From Bin87 sp965208015 (GTDB lineage Bacteria > Chloroflexota > Dehalococcoidia > Lucifugimonadales > UBA3495): a stretch of 64,000 nt of DNA. The number at the start of each line of letters is the position of its first letter. Within the stretch, counting starts at the first letter, position 1. The translations under genes were made by a program, and so were the position numbers. The stretch is taken from NCBI GenBank assembly GCA_965208015.1, contig CBDBNT010000003.1, positions 1-64,000 of the forward strand, written 5' to 3'. Below, one piece after another: positions 60,183-64,000 of the stretch. The notes beneath the pieces are model-generated. The model made no database searches. It was not told the origin of the DNA and saw nothing but the letters and a program-made list of their open reading frames with translations.

Positions 60183-62324
60183 TCAACGGGATGTGGCATT
60201 GCCTGCGGCACGGCTGGCAACTGGGTCTTTTTGAATCACTTCCTGAGTGACCTGATCTGGAGGCAGTGGACGGAGAGTCTCGGTCGGTATTTCGCGAAGA
60301 AATCGGGACGGAGTGGCAACCGACACTTGGGCGCGGAATTGCGAACGAGTGCGATAGAAGGCCAGCGTCATGTAAAGGCGTTCCATCGCTCTCGTCATGC
60401 CCACGTAGCACAGGCGGCGTTCCTCTTCTACGGCGTGTTGTCCGGTAGCCATGCTGATCGGCAGCAGACCGTCTTCCAAGCCGGATAGGAACACCGCAGG
60501 AAACTCCAACCCCTTGGATTGATGGATGGAGATGAGCGTCAAGCGGCTGGTATTCGCTTCGTGACTGTCGATAGTAGAGAACAGCGCTACTTGCTCTAGA
60601 AAAGCGGCAAGCCCGTTCGCATCGCGCGAGGGGCCATAATCAGCAGCCAAATTGCGAAGTTCCTGCAAATTTGCCAGGCGCTCCTCGCTCTCATCTTCCG
60701 AAGCTACACGATTGAGCATACCGGATGCTTTCAGCACTCGGTCCAGCAACTCGGCGACCGGAGCTTCGCGCGCGGTTTGAATGAGACCGTCCATGAACTT
60801 GACGAAGTCCGCCGCGCCTTCCCGGGCAGGGCGAGGCAATTGTACCGGGCTGGTTCTTCCGGTTTGATGCGCTTCGCGCAGAGTAGCCATCAAGGTGGTG
60901 TTAGCTTGGGCAGTGCGATTCACCATCTCCCGTATGGAAGCATCGCCAATTCCCCGAGGCGGGGTACGCAAGGCACGTACCAAGCTGACCTCATCCGCCG
61001 GATTGTAAATTACGCGCAAGTAGGCTATCGCGTCTTTAACCTCCCGCCGCTGGTAGAAACGAGTGCCGCCCACCAGCTGGTAAGGCAGTCCCTGCCGGAT
61101 GCAATGCTCTTCAAAAGCCCGGCTCTGGGCATTGGTGCGGTACATGATGGCGCAATCACCCGGTTGGTATTCTCCAGTGGATATGAGCCGACCAATTTCT
61201 GCGATGGTCCAGCGCGCTTCATCATCAGGGTTATAGGCACGGTAAAGCATGACCGGATCGCCGTCCCCCGCTTCAGTGAACAGTTCCCGTTCTATGCGCT
61301 CTTCATTGCGCGCCACTAGGCCCTGGGCCGCTTTGATTATCAATCCGGTAGATCGGTAATTGCGTCCGACGTTGACTTGCTTGGTGCCGGGGAAATCCTT
61401 GCTGAAACCCAGGATGTTGCCTATTTCAGCTTTGCGCCAAGTGTAGATGTTCTGGTCCGGGTCTCCGACCACGCAGATGTTATTATGCGGTCCGGTCAGC
61501 AACTTGACCAGCGCGTACTGTGCCAAGTTGGTGTCCTGGAATTCGTCCACCATCAGGTATTTGTAACGCTGATGGTAGATGGCGCGCGTTTCGAGGCTCC
61601 TCTCGAGCAGATGTACGGCCTTGACCAGCAGGTCGTCGAAGTCCAGGGCGTTGTGCCTGGCTAATATCTGCTGGTAATGGTGGTAGGTTCGGGCACAGAG
61701 CATACGGTGGAGATCACCCTGGGCATTTGCCAAAGCCTGGCTTGGCGACAGTAGATCGCTCTTGGCGTGCGATATCGCGGTTAGCGCGTCTCTCCACCGC
61801 AGTTCATCCGGACGAATGTCGGCCATCTGCATGGCAAGACGTACTACTTCCTGCTGATCATCGTCGTCGTAGATGGTGAAATTTTGCTCCAAGCCAATGA
61901 CGGCAGCGTGACGTCTCAATATCCTGGCACAAAAGCTGTGAAAGGTTCCCATGGTCACTTGAAGAGCATCCTGGGGGATGATATTGGCAATACGCTCACG
62001 CATCTCACGGGCGGCCTTGTTGGTGAAAGTGGCGGCAAAGATTTGCCAGGGCTTGGCTTTGCCTTGGCCGATCAAGTAGGCAATGCGATGGGTGATGACG
62101 CGAGTCTTGCCGGATCCGGGGCCAGCGACCACCAGTACCGGGCCTTCAGTGGTGGTTACAGCTTCAGTCTGAGCTTCGTTCAAGCTGAGCAACGGATCCA
62201 TCATAATCGGAAGCTGGGTTCCGACCGGCAGGTCTGCATCCAGTTCCAGAAAATCCCACCACGGGGATGCCGCTGGTTCTGAGTATTCACCCGGCAATGC
62301 ATTATCATTCAGCGCCGTTGCCAT
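60183..62324 (-). CDS. pcrA: UvrD/PcrA-type ATP-dependent DNA helicase
   Basis: A 713-residue superfamily 1A helicase. Motifs in order: Q-motif LNEAQTEAV, I VVAGPGSGKTRVI (about residues 66-78), Ia FAATFTNKAAREM, II MVDEFQDTN, III VVGDPDQNIYTWRKA, IV NYRSTGLIIKAA, V ISIHQSKGLEFPAVF and VI LCYVGMTRAMERL. A 45-residue N-terminal extension precedes the Q-motif. It unwinds DNA in repair and at stalled forks. No exonuclease domain is present. UvrD and PcrA cannot be told apart here. Confidence 0.93.
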   Translation of the reverse strand: MATALNDNALPGEYSEPAASPWWDFLELDADLPVGTQLPIMMDPLLSLNEAQTEAVTTTEGPVLVVAGPGSGKTRVITHRIAYLIGQGKAKPWQIFAATFTNKAAREMRERIANIIPQDALQVTMGTFHSFCARILRRHAAVIGLEQNFTIYDDDDQQEVVRLAMQMADIRPDELRWRDALTAISHAKSDLLSPSQALANAQGDLHRMLCARTYHHYQQILARHNALDFDDLLVKAVHLLERSLETRAIYHQRYKYLMVDEFQDTNLAQYALVKLLTGPHNNICVVGDPDQNIYTWRKAEIGNILGFSKDFPGTKQVNVGRNYRSTGLIIKAAQGLVARNEERIERELFTEAGDGDPVMLYRAYNPDDEARWTIAEIGRLISTGEYQPGDCAIMYRTNAQSRAFEEHCIRQGLPYQLVGGTRFYQRREVKDAIAYLRVIYNPADEVSLVRALRTPPRGIGDASIREMVNRTAQANTTLMATLREAHQTGRTSPVQLPRPAREGAADFVKFMDGLIQTAREAPVAELLDRVLKASGMLNRVASEDESEERLANLQELRNLAADYGPSRDANGLAAFLEQVALFSTIDSHEANTSRLTLISIHQSKGLEFPAVFLSGLEDGLLPISMATGQHAVEEERRLCYVGMTRAMERLYMTLAFYRTRSQFRAQVSVATPSRFLREIPTETLRPLPPDQVTQEVIQKDPVASRAAGNATSR

Positions 62325-62465
62325 GCCGCCTTCCTCAGTGTTAGGTCAATCCGGTTGCTGATGGCTCCGGTATTATGACATCAGACGCCGTGCCGTGCTC
62401 GTCACTCGCTCCGTGTTGGGCAGGTAGATGTTTTCCGGCGGCGAATGGCGCTGGCCGCGCCTGCT

Positions 62466-63068
62466 TCACTCCGTCGGGTTGATGCAGGTAACCCCCGACT
62501 CTCGCGCCAGTGTCGCGTATGGTGGGTCAATGCGTTCGCCCACTACTACCGACAGCGCTTCCTCGCCAAACACGGTCCGCAGAGCCACTGCGGAGCGCCG
62601 GGCGCGGTGAATGTCATCCGCGTCAACACGCGCAGTCACCTCCATCGCAACCCAAGTGGGCTCGGCCTCCAGGGAGCGACGACAGTGGACGATGACATCG
62701 GTAGCGAATATGCGCTGGAACTGCTCGTCGGTAATTAATCCGTCGTCCGCCGCCGCGGCGACTTTTTCATGGAAATCTTCGGCGTAACGCGGCATGGCGA
62801 TAACATTGCCCAATACCACCCTGGCGCGTCGGAAGCCAAACTCCCGATTGAGCAGCGAGGTGGCCGTGCGGCTGACGTCCGTTTCGTATGCCTTGCCGCG
62901 CAGCCAACCTACATCGTCCTCAACACGGCTCAATCGAACCGGAATCTCGAGGAACTCTTCGGTGAGCAGCGCGCGCAGCAGCGGCCCCCGCAAGTCCGGG
63001 TTGGCATCGACCGCCGCGATTACGTACTGGAGGAACTCGTGCGGGTCGGAAGGCAGCGATGTATTCAT
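62466..63068 (-). CDS. uncharacterised protein with a possible nuclease-like C-terminal domain
   Basis: A 200-residue protein. The N-terminal half is helical (FLQYVIAAVDANPDLRGPLLRALLTEEFLEIPVRLSRVED type), followed by VGWLRGKAYETDV. The C-terminal half has DVIVHCRR, TWVAMEVTARVDADDIHRARRSA and ALSVVVGERIDPPYATLARESGVTCI. This order resembles a broad group of proteins with a short coiled N-terminus and a PD-(D/E)XK-like fold common in Chloroflexota and cyanobacteria, but the active-site residues are not all there. No operon partner is evident. The family name is unknown to me. Confidence 0.55.
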   Translation of the reverse strand: MNTSLPSDPHEFLQYVIAAVDANPDLRGPLLRALLTEEFLEIPVRLSRVEDDVGWLRGKAYETDVSRTATSLLNREFGFRRARVVLGNVIAMPRYAEDFHEKVAAAADDGLITDEQFQRIFATDVIVHCRRSLEAEPTWVAMEVTARVDADDIHRARRSAVALRTVFGEEALSVVVGERIDPPYATLARESGVTCINPTE

Positions 63069-63147
63069 GGCGCTATATTATCACCCGCGCCTGGCGGTTG
63101 TTGCCGGCGACGATGCCAGCGCCGACACATTGCCCTATGAGTCAATC

Positions 63148-64000
63148 TTATGCCATCAGTCTGCGAGCGGTGTTGACCACCCGCTCGGCATTGGGCAGGT
63201 AGACGTTTTCCAGCGCGCGGCTGTAGGGAACCGGCGTGTGGGGCGGCGTGACCCGCGAGGGTGGCGCGTCCAGGTAGTCGAATGCCTCCTCGGCGACGCG
63301 GGCGCAGATGTCGGAGGAAATGCTGCACACCGGCGTGTCCTCGTCCACCACCAGCAGCCGGTGGGTGCGGCGCACCGAGTCCAGAACGTGGTCGTAATCT
63401 ATGGGCGACACGCTCAACAGGTCAATGACCTCTGCGTTGACGCCCTCCTTGGCCAGCTCCTCGGCGGCCTCCACGGCGACCCAGGTCATCTTGCTGATGC
63501 CCACCAGGGTTAGGTCGGTTCCCGGGCGCACGGTGCGGGCCTTGCCCAGAGGCAGGGTGTACATATCCTCCGGCACCGGACAGGTTTCGCCATACAGCCC
63601 CTTGTGCTCGAAGAAGACCACGGGATCGTCGTCGCGAATGGCGGAGAGCAGCAACCCCTTGGCCGTGTAGGCGTCAGAGGGGCAGACGCCCTTGAGCCCG
63701 GGGATGTGGCTGAAGAGCGAGTAGAAAGATTCCGAGTGCTGGGCCGCGCTGCCAAACCCGGCGCCGATGCGGGTCAACATGACGAAAGGCACCTTGACCT
63801 GACCGCCGAACATGTAGCGCATCTTGGCGGCGTTGTTCAGCAGTTGGTCCATGCAGACGCCCACGAAGTCGACGAACATCAGCTCGGCGACGGCGCGCAT
63901 TCCCGTCGAGGCGGCACCGATGGCAGTCCCGACAAAGGCCGCTTCCGAAAGCGGCGTATCCAGTACCCGCTCGTTTCCGAACTCCTGGATCAAACCCCGG
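63148..64000 (-). CDS. alpha-ketoacid dehydrogenase E1 component, beta subunit (5' end outside window)
   Basis: The C-terminal 284 residues are in the window. The gene runs past base 64000, since the family has about 45 more residues before GLIQEFGNERV. Recognisable parts are VLDTPLSEAAFVGTAIGAASTGMRAVAELMFVDF, SAAQHSESFYSLFSHIPGLKGVCPSDAYTAKGLL, DDDPVVFFEHKGLYG and a transketolase C-terminal domain. With an alpha subunit it forms the thiamine-diphosphate E1 enzyme for pyruvate, branched-chain ketoacids or acetoin. The substrate cannot be chosen. The alpha subunit gene is expected just upstream, outside the window. Confidence 0.9.
   Translation of the reverse strand, partial: RGLIQEFGNERVLDTPLSEAAFVGTAIGAASTGMRAVAELMFVDFVGVCMDQLLNNAAKMRYMFGGQVKVPFVMLTRIGAGFGSAAQHSESFYSLFSHIPGLKGVCPSDAYTAKGLLLSAIRDDDPVVFFEHKGLYGETCPVPEDMYTLPLGKARTVRPGTDLTLVGISKMTWVAVEAAEELAKEGVNAEVIDLLSVSPIDYDHVLDSVRRTHRLLVVDEDTPVCSISSDICARVAEEAFDYLDAPPSRVTPPHTPVPYSRALENVYLPNAERVVNTARRLMA

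Noticed and set aside
60070..60411. N-terminal extension of the NHL-repeat protein
   Set aside because: No blade pattern or signal peptide. It overlaps the end of the helicase gene, and a good ribosome-binding site precedes 60069.

Overview
The window looks like part of a Chloroflexota chromosome (SAR202 / Dehalococcoidia-like). This is inferred from gene content, not a database match: a GC-rich genome with an amidohydrolase, a zinc-less-type medium-chain dehydrogenase, a luciferase-like flavin oxidoreductase, an NHL-repeat protein, a crotonase and an alpha-ketoacid dehydrogenase beta subunit. No rRNA, tRNA or CRISPR array was recognised.

There are two halves. Bases 1 to about 43,010 are an accessory region built from IS21 elements, decayed genes, duplicated regulator units, defence genes, an interrupted replication-relaxation gene, and a ribbon-helix-helix gene coupled to a large serine recombinase whose terminator closes the region. 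Bases about 43,100 to 64,000 look like ordinary chromosome: HAD hydrolase, mutS, crotonase, a DUF433/DUF5615 pair, metabolic enzymes, two tandem FtsZ/tubulin-like proteins, a UvrD-type helicase and an E1-beta gene cut by the window edge.

Inside the accessory half, 25 kb of mostly defence genes (5,905 to 30,741) lie between two co-linear, inverted arms (2,261-5,647 on + and 30,857-33,640 on -). Each arm has a structured leader, a small HTH-like gene (intact left, internally deleted right), about 1.2 kb of related sequence with no shared reading frame, a GC-rich hairpin and a gene for a protein with three XRE-type HTH domains. The cargo is: a CBASS operon with patatin effector plus a TIR protein; a gene row of HEPN-DUF499 ATPase, NYN nuclease, DUF1156 methyltransferase and GIY-YIG nuclease; a GHKL ATPase-nuclease / Vsr / C5-methyltransferase module; several unknown genes; a type ISP restriction fragment; and a restriction endonuclease with an N4-type methyltransferase.

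The most unusual signals are: a leader/dispersed motif with two hairpins about 90-105 nt apart whose stems match each other within a copy but differ between copies, and which sits about 130 nt before three related start codons; the inverted arms around the defence cargo; a perfect 14-bp terminator-like palindrome inside the DUF1156 methyltransferase gene; and two tandem proteins that follow the FtsZ fold order but lack the canonical tubulin signature loop.
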